NCBI GenBank assembly: GCA_900318585.1
Contig: ONKY01000108.1
Span: 1-40,858 of the forward strand
Direction of reading: 5' to 3'
From: an uncultured Prevotellaceae bacterium
GTDB lineage: Bacteria > Bacteroidota > Bacteroidia > Bacteroidales > Bacteroidaceae
Length of the DNA stretch: 40,858 nt
The stretch's first letter is position 1; the number at the start of each line of letters is the position of its first letter. Below, one piece after another: positions 1-8,349 of the stretch. The notes below the pieces were generated by a model. That model saw only the letters and a program-made list of their open reading frames with translations, did not search any database and had not been told where the DNA came from. Made by a program: the position numbers and the translations under genes.

Positions 1-2
1 AA

Positions 3-164
3 AACTAAGTGAAGGGTGAAAGGCAACGGACTACACGGACTGATACGGACAAAGAAGAGTCCGAGAGAGTCCGTAAAGTCCGAGGCAGAACTAAGTGAAG
101 AGTAAAAGGCAACGGACTAAACGGACAAAGAAGAGTCCGAGACTGTCAGTAAAGTCCGAGGCAG
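3..164. repeat. Imperfect tandem duplication with CGGAC/GTCCG stem-loops
   Basis: Two copies of one unit (3-88 and 89-164) begin with AACTAAGTGAAG and end with GTCCGAGGCAG; the second is about 10 nt shorter. In each copy a run of CGGAC words is followed by a run of GTCCG words, so the RNA could fold into a hairpin with several registers. No reading frame of coding quality crosses it. It lies upstream of the dehydratase gene and may be a leader or a dispersed repeat. Confidence 0.7.
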
Positions 165-169
165 AATAG

Positions 170-204
170 AGTGAGAAGTGATGAGTGATAAGTTGTGAGT
201 TATG
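170..204. repeat. Heptamer array ending in the start codon of the dehydratase
   Basis: Five consecutive 7-nt units of the type AGTGAGA, AGTGATG, AGTGATA, AGTTGTG, AGTTATG. The last unit supplies the ATG at 202. Confidence 0.7.
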
Positions 205-570
205 AGACTACTGGATGACTTTTTCAATATAGTTGCCGAAGAGAACTGCGACGGGGTGTATAGGTGCAAAGTGAGACTGAACGCCCAGCACGGATTGTAC
301 AAGGTTCATTTCCCTGGCAATCCCGTAACTCCTGGCGTCTGTCTCGTACAGATGGCTACGGAGCTGTTGGAACGGCAGCATCAAAAAAAATATTTGCTCA
401 GCAGGGCAGCGAACATCAAGTTCAGAAAGACCATCGGACCGGATGAGGAGCCTACGTTTGTCTTCACGAAAGTGATTCGTGAAGGTGATGAAGTCAAGGT
501 GACAGCCAGCATTGAGGACGATGAGACTCAGCTTGTCAAGATGTCGCTACTGTATAAGACTGTCAGTTGA
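202..570 (+). CDS. FabZ/ApeI-like 3-hydroxyacyl-ACP dehydratase (hot-dog fold)
   Basis: The 122-residue product has the hot-dog dehydratase signature HFPGNPVTPGV at residues 36-46, with His36 in the catalytic His position. In a polyene pathway it would dehydrate 3-hydroxyacyl-ACP to trans-2-enoyl-ACP in the cytoplasm at each extension cycle. FabZ and FabA carry Glu or Asp five residues after the GV of the motif begins (as in GVLxxE); here that place is Gln50 (GVCLVQ), so the acid/base pair looks incomplete. The start at 202 is the only ATG that keeps the full N-terminal helix. The next gene overlaps its stop codon (TGATG), so translation is probably coupled. The family call is firm; whether it is a fully active dehydratase is less certain because of Gln50. 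It could instead be a thioesterase-like or accessory hot-dog protein. Confidence 0.8.
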   Translation: MRLLDDFFNIVAEENCDGVYRCKVRLNAQHGLYKVHFPGNPVTPGVCLVQMATELLERQHQKKYLLSRAANIKFRKTIGPDEEPTFVFTKVIREGDEVKVTASIEDDETQLVKMSLLYKTVS

Positions 571-1325
571 TGGATTCCGGATTGAAGAACAGGCGCTTGT
601 GTGTAATCATCCCGACGTATAACAACGCCAAGACCGTCAGGCGTGTGATAGAAGACGTCAAGCGGTATTGCAGTCATGTGATTGTGGTCAACGACGGTAG
701 TACTGACGATACAGTAGCTGTTCTTGAAAACCTTCCACCTGAAGTTGAGGTGGTGGGCTATCAGCAGAATAAGGGTAAGGGTCATGCGCTTGTCACCGGT
801 TTCAGACATGCCGTAGGAATGGGCTTTACCCATGCCATTACGATAGATGCTGACGGTCAGCATTTTGCGGATGATATTCCCCTGTTGACAGGTGCGATGG
901 ACAAGAATCCTGACGGAATCATTGTGGGATGTCGCAACCTGACAGAAGAGAACATGCCCCGGCAGAACACGTTTGCCAACAAGTTCTCCAATTTCTGGTT
1001 TCGCTTGCAGACAGGCTGTCCCCTGTCCGACACCCAGAGCGGCTACAGGCTCTATACGCTGGCTTCCCTGCGAGGCCTGAACCTGATCACCTCGCGATAT
1101 GAGGCTGAGCTTGAATTGCTGGTCTTTGCTGCCTGGGCAGGCGTTCGTGTCACGTCGGTTCCCGTCAGGGTATATTATCCCCCAGCCGACGAACGGGTAA
1201 GTCACTTCCGTCCTGTCTACGACTTTGTCCGTATCAGCATTCTGAATACGGTGTTGTGTGCGGCAGCGCTCGTCTATGGGTATCCTCGGATGATGGTGCG
1301 AGGCATCAAGCGCATGATGGTATGA
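570..1325 (+). CDS. Family 2 glycosyltransferase
   Basis: The 251-residue protein has a GT-A fold: a beta-strand IIPTYNN near the N-terminus, NDGSTDD at residues 41-47 for the nucleotide, and DADGQH at 93-98, where the DxD binds the metal and sugar nucleotide. It resembles dolichol-phosphate-mannose-synthase-like GT2 enzymes and ends in a hydrophobic, probably membrane-associated helix. GT2 genes are regular members of flexirubin and aryl polyene clusters, where they are thought to modify the lipid-anchored product, though the donor sugar is not known here. The ATG at 570 overlaps the preceding stop; a TTG at 567 is less likely. Its stop overlaps the next start (ATGA at 1322), so the first three genes form a tightly coupled block. 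Confidence 0.88.
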   Translation: MDSGLKNRRLCVIIPTYNNAKTVRRVIEDVKRYCSHVIVVNDGSTDDTVAVLENLPPEVEVVGYQQNKGKGHALVTGFRHAVGMGFTHAITIDADGQHFADDIPLLTGAMDKNPDGIIVGCRNLTEENMPRQNTFANKFSNFWFRLQTGCPLSDTQSGYRLYTLASLRGLNLITSRYEAELELLVFAAWAGVRVTSVPVRVYYPPADERVSHFRPVYDFVRISILNTVLCAAALVYGYPRMMVRGIKRMMV

Positions 1326-2062
1326 AAAGAATCAAGTACATAGTCGTACAGACGGCATATACCGTGTTCTCCTTCTGTTATTTTATTGGCTTTGCCATTG
1401 ATATGACACTATGGGGATTCTTCCTGATTACCCTCGGTGGCGCTACGGAGGAACACAAGCTGAAGTATCACCGCATACTGCAGCGCCGTTCCCGGTTCGT
1501 CATCAACCATGTACCTGGCACCTCCTTTTCCTATAGCAATGCTCAGGGAGAGACATTTGAAAAGCCAGCCATGATTATCAGTAACCATCAGTCGCATCTT
1601 GACCTGATGGGTATTATGATGCTGACTCCCCGCCTGATCATCCTTACGAAGAAGTGGGTATGGCATAATCCTTTCTATGGTATTGTGATCCGCTATGCCG
1701 ACTTTTTCCCTATTACTGATACGGAAGAGATGGTGGATGCCATCGCTGAGAAGGTTAGGAAGGGTTACTCGGTCATGATCTTTCCGGAAGGAACACGTTC
1801 GGCCGACTGCCATATCCAGCGTTTCCATCGCGGGGCGTTCTATTTAGCCGAACAGCTTCAGTTAGACATCGTTCCGGTATTCATCAAAGGGTTTGGGAAA
1901 GTACTGCCCAAGACGTCCTTCCATCTCCATCCCGGCCAGATGTCGGTAGAAGTCATGCCGCGTATGCTGCGCAATGATCCCGTCTTGGCTGCCGGCTATC
2001 GGGAAGCCGCTAAGAAGCTGCATAGCGTATACAAAGTGAAGAACGTTGAAAACGAGGAGTGA
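1322..2062 (+). CDS. PlsC-like lysophospholipid/glycerol acyltransferase
   Basis: The 246-residue protein has a hydrophobic N-terminus (about residues 10-40) and the PlsC signatures NHQSHLD at 88-94 (catalytic HX4D) and FPEGTRS at 154-160 (glycerol-phosphate or acceptor binding). Enzymes of this family move an acyl group from acyl-ACP or acyl-CoA to a hydroxyl on a lipid at the inner membrane. In aryl polyene clusters such a gene is proposed to attach the polyene acyl chain to the lipid anchor; that substrate is inference. The start at 1322 overlaps the glycosyltransferase stop and sits directly before a membrane helix. The protein is normal length for the family and shows no missing motif. 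Confidence 0.88.
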   Translation: MKRIKYIVVQTAYTVFSFCYFIGFAIDMTLWGFFLITLGGATEEHKLKYHRILQRRSRFVINHVPGTSFSYSNAQGETFEKPAMIISNHQSHLDLMGIMMLTPRLIILTKKWVWHNPFYGIVIRYADFFPITDTEEMVDAIAEKVRKGYSVMIFPEGTRSADCHIQRFHRGAFYLAEQLQLDIVPVFIKGFGKVLPKTSFHLHPGQMSVEVMPRMLRNDPVLAAGYREAAKKLHSVYKVKNVENEE

Positions 2063-2097
2063 AGCGCTCGACCCTTGGTCAGCGGGAGTAAAGAGTA

Positions 2098-3588
2098 ATG
2101 AGAAAGTGTGTTATCATCGGTAGTGGTCTGGGAGGCTTATCGTGCGGTTGCATCCTTGCGAAGAACGGTTATGAGGTAACTGTTCTGGAGAAGGGCGACC
2201 AGATAGGCGGCTGTCTTCAGTGTTTCCAAAGAGGCGGTGCCGTGTTTGAGACGGGTATGCACTATATCGGCAGTGCCGACCCAGGTCAGGTGCTACATGC
2301 TATCATGCACTATCTGGGTGTGGATTCCGACATCAGTCTGGCGAGGCTTAATCCTTTGGGCTACGACTTGGTGTCTTTCCAAGGTGAGCATTATGCGCTG
2401 GCAAACGGGAGAGAGAACTTTGTCAACGTCCTTGCCGCCCATTTCCCCCATAGCCGGGATGAGCTGAACAGATATTATGACCTTGTCAAGCGCGTAGCCT
2501 CGTCATCACCCATGCATTCGTTGAACAGGAACGTAGACCTGAATACGTTTGCCGAGTATCAGACAAAGAGTGTGAACGAGGTGATTGACGGTGTGGTGAC
2601 CGATCCGCTGTTAAGACAGGTGCTTGCGGGTGTCCTGCCTCTCTATGCTGGGGAGAAAGACCGTACTCCGTTCGCCTCACATGCCTTGATCACAGACTTC
2701 TATGACCAGAGCGCCTTCCGAATCGTGGGCGGCAGCAGCAAGGTGGCTGATTCCCTTGCCCGCACCATCCGTCAACAGGGGGGCAGCGTACTGACGGGAC
2801 GTGAGGTCACAAAGATAGCATGTGACGAGTCAAAGGCTACGGCAGTCATCACTGCCGACGGTGAGAGATTTCCTGCTGACTACATCATCAGTGCCATTCA
2901 TCCCTCCTGTACGCTCCAGCTTGTTGACAGCCGTCTGATCCGTCCTGCTTACCGTCGCCGCGTTGAGAGTATCCCCAATACCACTTCAGCATTCACGGTG
3001 TATCTGAAGTTCCGGAAGAACACGGTGAAGTATATGGACAGCAACCTGTATTATTATCGCGGCACATCCACATGGGGTTGTGAACGCCGTCATAACGAGT
3101 CCTGGCCTGAATGTCTGCTTTATATGCATTTCTGCCATGAAGAGAATCCTGTTTATGCTGAAGTAGGAGAAGTGATTACCTATATGGGGTTTGACGAGGT
3201 CAGGCTGTGGATGGGTACCCGTGTCGGACATCGTGGCAAGGACTATGAAGAGTTCAAGAGAATGAAGGCAGAAGCAGTCATCAGTGCCCTAGAACAAGAG
3301 GTACCTGGTATTAGCAGCCAGATAGAGCGTTACTACACGTCAACGCCCCTGACATACCTTGACTATACGGGAACACCTGAAGGGTCCATGTATGGTATCG
3401 TCAGGGATGTGAACGCGCCCGTCACGGGAACCGTATCGTGCAAGACCGGCATCCCGAACCTGCTGCTGACCGGACAGAACACCCTCCTGCACGGCATGTT
3501 AGGTGTGTTGGCGGGAAGTATGGCTACCTGTTCCGAATTGCTTTCTACGGAAGAAATCTTCAGGCAAGTGTTGAATAGTAGTCGTTAA
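2098..3588 (+). CDS. CrtI/phytoene-desaturase-like NAD(P)/FAD oxidoreductase
   Basis: The 496-residue protein opens with a Rossmann FAD-binding motif, VIIGSGLGGLSCG (glycines 8, 10 and 13), followed by an acidic residue at the end of the second strand (VLEKGDQIGG). A second dinucleotide-fold segment ends with TGQNTLLHGMLGVLAGS, typical of CrtI-like and carotenoid isomerase-like enzymes. The N-terminal region shows no export signal. Known family members desaturate or isomerise polyenes; in flexirubin-type clusters the homologue is presumed to act on the polyene or its aryl head, but no substrate can be read from sequence. The gap to the previous gene is 35 nt and to the next 32 nt, so it is probably in the same operon. 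Confidence 0.85.
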   Translation: MRKCVIIGSGLGGLSCGCILAKNGYEVTVLEKGDQIGGCLQCFQRGGAVFETGMHYIGSADPGQVLHAIMHYLGVDSDISLARLNPLGYDLVSFQGEHYALANGRENFVNVLAAHFPHSRDELNRYYDLVKRVASSSPMHSLNRNVDLNTFAEYQTKSVNEVIDGVVTDPLLRQVLAGVLPLYAGEKDRTPFASHALITDFYDQSAFRIVGGSSKVADSLARTIRQQGGSVLTGREVTKIACDESKATAVITADGERFPADYIISAIHPSCTLQLVDSRLIRPAYRRRVESIPNTTSAFTVYLKFRKNTVKYMDSNLYYYRGTSTWGCERRHNESWPECLLYMHFCHEENPVYAEVGEVITYMGFDEVRLWMGTRVGHRGKDYEEFKRMKAEAVISALEQEVPGISSQIERYYTSTPLTYLDYTGTPEGSMYGIVRDVNAPVTGTVSCKTGIPNLLLTGQNTLLHGMLGVLAGSMATCSELLSTEEIFRQVLNSSR

Positions 3589-3591
3589 TCC

Positions 3592-3620
3592 CTTCACCTT
3601 TCACCCTTCACCCTTCACCC
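3592..3620. repeat. Heptamer array directly before the darA-like start codon
   Basis: Four 7-nt units (CTTCACC, TTTCACC, CTTCACC, CTTCACC) plus one C end immediately before the ATG at 3621. Confidence 0.75.
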
Positions 3621-4508
3621 ATGAAATTAGCAGTATTCTACTATACTCAGAGCGGACAGGCTCTTAGCGTGGCTAAGAGCATCTGTAAGAAGGTGGATCA
3701 CGTGGTCTATAAGCAGGTGACCCCTCGGCAGAGCTATCCCTTTCCCTGGAGCAGAGACGAGTTCTTGGATGTGTTTCCCGAGACACGCCTTGGTATTCCT
3801 CCATCGGGAATCGTCCCCCTTGACTTCTCGGACGTGGAGGATGCTGACATGGTGATGATTGTGGGGCAGTCGTGGTATCTCTCGCCGTCGCTGCCGCTCC
3901 AGTCGTTCTTTACCGACAATGGAGTGAGGAATTACCTGAAAGGCCGCGACGTGGTGATGGTGAATGCCTGCCGCAACATGTGGCTGATGACCAGCCGGAA
4001 AGTGAAGGAGTATCTGACCGAGGCCGGAGCCCGCTTGGTAGGTCACATCGTGATGCAGGACCCTGCTCAGAACCTCGTCAGCGTGTTAACCGTCGTCCGC
4101 TGGCTGATGAAAGGAAAGAAGGAGGGTACGCGCCTGCTGCCCCCGGCGGGCATTCCTGACCGTGACATCGAGGAGGCTTCGCGCTTCGGGGAAATCATCG
4201 AGACAGCGTGGAACAGGGGTGAGCTGGCTACCCTGCAGGACGGGCTGTTGGCTGCAGGGGCTATCCATTACCAGCCGTCCGTGCTCTTCCTGGAGAAGAC
4301 TGGACACCGTATGTTTGCCCTGTGGGCACGCTTCGTGCGCAGAAAGGGCGGTTTCGGCGACAAGCGCCGCCTCTGTCGTCTACACCTCTTCTACGCTTAC
4401 CTGCTCACGGTGCTGTTCTTACTCTCTCCCCTTGCTCAGCTGATGTTCTGGCTGACTTATCCCCTGCATCGTGCAGGACGGAAGAGAGTGGAGGACTGTA
4501 GTGTGTAA
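3621..4508 (+). CDS. darA: DarA-like flavodoxin-fold enzyme of dialkylresorcinol/flexirubin synthesis
   Basis: The 295-residue protein begins with a flavodoxin-type strand and phosphate-binding loop (VFYYTQSGQAL, residues 5-15), then a conserved-looking SYPFPWSRDEF segment and a second flavodoxin strand (ADMVMIVGQSWYLSP). A hydrophobic stretch near residues 255-285 could hold it to the membrane. I recognise the overall pattern as the protein usually annotated dialkylresorcinol condensing enzyme DarA, believed to aromatise the cyclohexanedione made by DarB. The next gene is a DarB-type ketosynthase 32 nt downstream, the expected partner. The gene symbol rests on recognition of the family and this neighbour. 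An alternative is a generic NAD(P)H-dependent FMN reductase. Confidence 0.75.
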   Translation: MKLAVFYYTQSGQALSVAKSICKKVDHVVYKQVTPRQSYPFPWSRDEFLDVFPETRLGIPPSGIVPLDFSDVEDADMVMIVGQSWYLSPSLPLQSFFTDNGVRNYLKGRDVVMVNACRNMWLMTSRKVKEYLTEAGARLVGHIVMQDPAQNLVSVLTVVRWLMKGKKEGTRLLPPAGIPDRDIEEASRFGEIIETAWNRGELATLQDGLLAAGAIHYQPSVLFLEKTGHRMFALWARFVRRKGGFGDKRRLCRLHLFYAYLLTVLFLLSPLAQLMFWLTYPLHRAGRKRVEDCSV

Positions 4509-4540
4509 AGATTATAACAATCAAAAATAAAGAATTCTAT

Positions 4541-5701
4541 ATGATGGATGTATTTATTACGAAAGCAGCCAAGTTCCTGCCCAACGATCCTGTAAGCAAT
4601 GAGGATATGGAGGGCTATCTTGGGATGGTGGACGGAAAACCGTCGAAGGCCAGGAGAATCGTTCTCCGCCGTAATGGCATCAAGCAGCGTTACTATGCCT
4701 TGGACAAGAACGGACAGGTGACGCATACGAATGTGCAGATGGCAGCGAATGCCGTCCGGGGATTGTTGGGCGACGGCCTGACGGTGGACGACATTGACCT
4801 GCTGAGCTGCGGCACCACCTCGACGGAACAGCTGTTGCCCTCGCACGGTGTGATGGTACACGGCGAACTGGGAGGGAACAGGAATGCGGAGGTGGTGTCG
4901 TTCGCTGGCTCGTGCTGCACGGGCGTCGATGCCATGAAATATGCGTACATGGCGGTGAAGCTCGGTCTGGCGGTGAACGCCGTCAGCGTGGCGTCGGAAC
5001 GGCTGTCGCCTTGGATGCAGGCCTCTTACTTCCAGAAGGAGTCCGAGCAGTGGGCAATGATTGAGAGCCAGCCGATGCTGGCCTTTGAGAAGGAGTTCCT
5101 GCGCTGGATGCTCTCCGACGGTGCCTTCGCCCTGCTGCTGCAAGGGAAGCCTGCCGAGAGCGGGCTGTCGCTACGTGTGGACTGGATAGACATTACGTCG
5201 TTCGCCAACACGAAGGAGACGTGTATGTATGCCGGTGCAGAGAAGGAGGCTGACGGCAGCCTGAAAGGATGGGCGTCGTTCCCTGAGCAGGAGTGGCTCT
5301 CGCGTTCGCTCTTCGCTCTGAAGCAGGATACGCGGATGCTCGGCGAGAACATTGTGACCTTGGGCATGGACTTCCTGCTGCAGCTGGCTGACAAGCACCA
5401 TTTCTGTGCTGATGACATAGACTGGTTCCTGCCTCATCTCTCGTCCATGTTCTTCAAGGAGAAGATTCTGACCGAGAGCAGGGAAAGAGGCTTCTTCATT
5501 CCTGAGGAGAAATGGTTCATCAACCTGCCCAAAGTGGGAAATATCGGCTCTGCCTCGGCCTTTGCCATGATTGAGGAGCTGATGTATTCCGGCCTGCTGA
5601 AGAAGGGACAAAAGATTTTGCTGATGATTCCCGAAAGTGCGCGCTTCTCGTACTGCTACTGTATGCTGACTGTGTGCCAAACGTTGAACGTTGAACATTG
5701 A
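4541..5701 (+). CDS. darB: DarB-like ketosynthase (KAS III fold)
   Basis: The 386-residue protein has a thiolase fold with the KAS III triad: Cys126 in GSCCTGVDAMKYA, His299 in LPHLSS and Asn334 in VGNIGSAS. The N-terminal motif KPSKARRIVLRRNGIKQRYY is typical of the DarB group. Characterised DarB enzymes join two acyl chains (a beta-keto acyl and an enoyl thioester) into a 1,3-cyclohexanedione, the precursor of dialkylresorcinols. With the DarA-like gene this predicts a resorcinol head or ester partner joined to a polyene. ATG is possible at 4541 or 4544. The extreme C-terminus (TLNVEH) is encoded by a heptamer array that runs into the next gene, so the native end is probably near residue 378. 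Confidence 0.85.
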   Translation: MMDVFITKAAKFLPNDPVSNEDMEGYLGMVDGKPSKARRIVLRRNGIKQRYYALDKNGQVTHTNVQMAANAVRGLLGDGLTVDDIDLLSCGTTSTEQLLPSHGVMVHGELGGNRNAEVVSFAGSCCTGVDAMKYAYMAVKLGLAVNAVSVASERLSPWMQASYFQKESEQWAMIESQPMLAFEKEFLRWMLSDGAFALLLQGKPAESGLSLRVDWIDITSFANTKETCMYAGAEKEADGSLKGWASFPEQEWLSRSLFALKQDTRMLGENIVTLGMDFLLQLADKHHFCADDIDWFLPHLSSMFFKEKILTESRERGFFIPEEKWFINLPKVGNIGSASAFAMIEELMYSGLLKKGQKILLMIPESARFSYCYCMLTVCQTLNVEH

Positions 5702-5710
5702 ACGTTGAAC
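5681..5710. repeat. Heptamer array covering the darB stop and reaching the next start codon
   Basis: Units ACGTTGA, ACGTTGA, ACATTGA, ACGTTGA, then AC and the ATG at 5711. The darB stop TGA (5699-5701) is part of the third unit. Confidence 0.8.
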
Positions 5711-6958
5711 ATGAAGATAGAGGACGTTCCACAGGACTTGAAGTACTACGAGGGTACCGTCATACGCGACGTGAACTACGCAGTGGATGACGAAGGTCAT
5801 TACCATACCGTCATCAGTGACGGCTGGGCACCCAAGACGGAGGCTTTGGAGCTGGCATTGGACGAGGCCGCCGACAAGGACGTGCGCGCAAAAATGGAAC
5901 TACAGGCGCCGACGGACTTCAAGGGAATAGAACTGGATATCGACCACCAACCGGCGGCACACTGCGAGAATGGTGCCATTTCGGCACTGTTGCGCTTTCA
6001 TGGCATCCGTCTCTCAGAGCCGATGGTGTTTGGACTGGCCAGTGGACTGTTCTTCACCCACCTCACGTTTGTCAAGATGGGTGGTATGCCCGTCACCTCG
6101 TTCCGTACCTTCCCCGGTGTGCTGTTCATGCGTATCACCAAGCTCTTGGGCATCAAGTCGCGCACCAAGCGCTTCTTCAGCCGTGACAAGGCCATGTGCA
6201 AGCTGGACCAGCTGATCCTGAAGGAGCGGAAGCCTGTAGGCTGTGTGGTGGGTATGTATGAGCTGCCCTATATCCCGAGGGAATACCGTTTCCCCTTCAA
6301 TGGTCACAATATCTGCGTCATCGGAAAAGATGAACAGACGGGTTCTTACAGCGTGCTCGACTCCAACGCCACGCAGAAGGTGACCATCAGCCACGACGAC
6401 CTGATGATGGTGCGTTTCCCCAAGGGCGGTGTCTATCCCTTGATGGGGCAGATGTACTGGATTGAGTCCGTGCCCGAGCAACTGCCCGACCTGAAGCCCT
6501 TAGTGCTCAAGTCCATCAGGAAGACTTGCCGGAACATGACGTCGCAGCCCAAGTGGTTTCCATACGTGGGCACCAACGGCATTCTCTACCTGTCAAGGCG
6601 TATCAGGACGTGGGAGCAGAAGATGGGTAAACGGCGCGCTCAACTCAACCTGGCGCAGCTGATACGTATGCTGGAGGAGATAGGCACTGGCGGCGCGGGT
6701 TTCCGGTTTGTCTACGGCGCCTTCCTGCAGGAGGCGGCTACGCTGACGGGCATCGGCGAGCTGAACGACTACGCGCGGCGTATCACGGAGATTGGCGATC
6801 TGTGGCGTGACTTCGCCTATAAGGCGTCGCGCATATTCAAACGCCGTGCCAATGACCATTATACCTACGACGACCTGGGCGACCTCCTGCAAACCATCGG
6901 CGAACTGGAGCGACAGCTGTTCCTTGACCTTGAACAATGCGTAATTCATAATTCGTAA
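5711..6958 (+). CDS. BtrH-like acyltransferase, paralogue 1
   Basis: The 415-residue protein matches the BtrH N-terminal / DUF4872 type. BtrH moves an acyl group from an acyl carrier protein to an amine in butirosin synthesis, using a papain-like Cys. Candidate catalytic residues are Cys85 (AAHCENG), His199 (FNGHNICVIGKD) and Asp217 (SVLDSNA). The segment QPKWFPYVGTNG and the GTGGAGFRFVY motif belong to the C-terminal half. About 75 residues ahead of the Cys motif (EDVPQDLKYY..., SDGW.PKTEAL) are well conserved with the next gene but are not part of the BtrH pattern I know. ATG 5711 is chosen over TTG 5705 because it aligns with the paralogue start. In this cluster it may transfer the polyene or resorcinol acyl chain to an amine or hydroxyl; this is inference. 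Confidence 0.8.
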   Translation: MKIEDVPQDLKYYEGTVIRDVNYAVDDEGHYHTVISDGWAPKTEALELALDEAADKDVRAKMELQAPTDFKGIELDIDHQPAAHCENGAISALLRFHGIRLSEPMVFGLASGLFFTHLTFVKMGGMPVTSFRTFPGVLFMRITKLLGIKSRTKRFFSRDKAMCKLDQLILKERKPVGCVVGMYELPYIPREYRFPFNGHNICVIGKDEQTGSYSVLDSNATQKVTISHDDLMMVRFPKGGVYPLMGQMYWIESVPEQLPDLKPLVLKSIRKTCRNMTSQPKWFPYVGTNGILYLSRRIRTWEQKMGKRRAQLNLAQLIRMLEEIGTGGAGFRFVYGAFLQEAATLTGIGELNDYARRITEIGDLWRDFAYKASRIFKRRANDHYTYDDLGDLLQTIGELERQLFLDLEQCVIHNS

Positions 6959-7004
6959 TTCGTAATTCATAATTCGTAATTCGTAATTCATAATTCGTAA
7001 TAAG
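6942..7004. repeat. TAATTCR heptamer array, nine units
   Basis: Nine contiguous 7-nt units, alternating TAATTCA and TAATTCG in an A-G-G-A-G-G order, with a degenerate last unit. The first two and a half units encode the last residues (VIHNS) and stop of the preceding gene. Confidence 0.9.
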
Positions 7005-7014
7005 AACCTGAGAT

Positions 7015-8301
7015 ATGAAGAAAGAAGACGTTCCACAGGATTTGAAATATTACAAGGGTAGTGTCATCCGTGACTTGACTTACGCTCTCGACGAGAAAGG
7101 ACATTATGAACCTGTCAGGAGCGATGGCTGGGAACCCAAGACGGAGGCATTGGACTTGTTTCTCGACACCCTCGACGATAAGGAAGAGCGTGACAAGATG
7201 GAACTGTTGGTGCCGACGGAGTTCAGCGGACATGAGCTGAAAATCAACCACAGACATGCCGCCCATTGTGAGAACGGCACCATCTCGTCGCTGCTTCGTT
7301 TCTATGGCATTGAGATGTCTGAGCCGATGGTGTTCGGACTAGCCAGCGGACTGTTCTTCGCCCATCTTACCTTTGCCAAGATGGGTGGTCTGCCTGTGAC
7401 GGCCTTCCGCACCTTCCCGGGTGTACTGTTCAAGCGCATCACCAAGCTCTTAGGCATCAAGTCGGCCTCACAACGGTTCCTCAGTAAGGAGAAGGCCATG
7501 CGTAAGCTCGACGAGCTGATCATGGAGGAGAAAATTCCCGTAGGCTGTGTGGTGGGCATCTATGACCTGCCTTACTATCCACCAGAAAACCGGTTCCGTT
7601 TCAACGGACATAACATCTGCATCATCGGTAAGGACGAGGAGAGCGGCGACTACCGCGTGCTTGACTCCAATGCCACTGAGAAGGTGACCATCACCCGCGA
7701 CGACCTCATCAAGGTGCGCTTCGCCAAGGGAGCATATCCGCTGTTCGGACAGATGTACTGGATCAAGTCGGTGCCCAAGGACCTGCCTGACCGTCTGCGG
7801 ACGGACAAGCCTGACAGGGAGTTCCTCAGACCGCTGGTGCTCAAGGCGATAAAGAATACGTGCAGGAACATGACTTCACAGCCCAAGTGGTTCCCTTACG
7901 TGGGCGTCAATGGCATTCAGTATTTGTCACGCAGGATGCGTACTTGGGAGGAGAAGGAAGGCAAGCGTCGTGCAAGAATCTTGCTCGTTCAGGTGATCCG
8001 TATGCTGGAGGAGATAGGCACGGGTGGTGCAGGCTTCCGCTTTGTCTACGGTGCCTTCCTGCAGGAGGCTTCCGAACGGACAGGTATCAGCGAACTGAAC
8101 GACTATTCCCTTCGCATCACCGAGATTGGCGATAGGTGGCGTGACTTCGGCTATAAGGCCTCCAAGGTGTTCAAGCGCCGGGCTGGCGACAACTACACCT
8201 ATGATGACCTTGCCGATATGCTTGAGAAGATAGGTGAGGAGGAGCGCCGCTTCTTCCTCGACCTTGAACAATTCGTCATTCGTATAATGAACAAGGAATA
8301 A
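7015..8301 (+). CDS. BtrH-like acyltransferase, paralogue 2
   Basis: The 428-residue protein is a close tandem paralogue of the preceding gene, clearly similar along its whole length. The candidate catalytic Cys85, His199 and Asp217 are at the same positions. The main difference is a 13-residue segment (DRLRTDKPDREFL region) after KDLPD, which is absent from copy 1. Two copies with intact motifs suggest two acceptors or two acyl donors rather than a dead duplicate. The last residues (VIRIMNKE) overlap degenerate heptamer sequence. It is separated from copy 1 by a heptamer array and from the exporter gene by another, all on one strand. The family role is ACP-dependent acyl transfer; the substrate is unknown. 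Confidence 0.8.
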   Translation: MKKEDVPQDLKYYKGSVIRDLTYALDEKGHYEPVRSDGWEPKTEALDLFLDTLDDKEERDKMELLVPTEFSGHELKINHRHAAHCENGTISSLLRFYGIEMSEPMVFGLASGLFFAHLTFAKMGGLPVTAFRTFPGVLFKRITKLLGIKSASQRFLSKEKAMRKLDELIMEEKIPVGCVVGIYDLPYYPPENRFRFNGHNICIIGKDEESGDYRVLDSNATEKVTITRDDLIKVRFAKGAYPLFGQMYWIKSVPKDLPDRLRTDKPDREFLRPLVLKAIKNTCRNMTSQPKWFPYVGVNGIQYLSRRMRTWEEKEGKRRARILLVQVIRMLEEIGTGGAGFRFVYGAFLQEASERTGISELNDYSLRITEIGDRWRDFGYKASKVFKRRAGDNYTYDDLADMLEKIGEEERRFFLDLEQFVIRIMNKE

Positions 8302-8307
8302 TGCGCG

Positions 8308-8349
8308 TAATTCGTATTTCGTAATTCAAAATTCGTAATTCGTAATTCA
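8308..8349. repeat. TAATTCR heptamer array, six units, ending exactly at a start codon
   Basis: Six 7-nt units (TAATTCG, TATTTCG, TAATTCA, AAATTCG, TAATTCG, TAATTCA) fill 42 nt and end at the base before the ATG at 8350. Confidence 0.9.
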
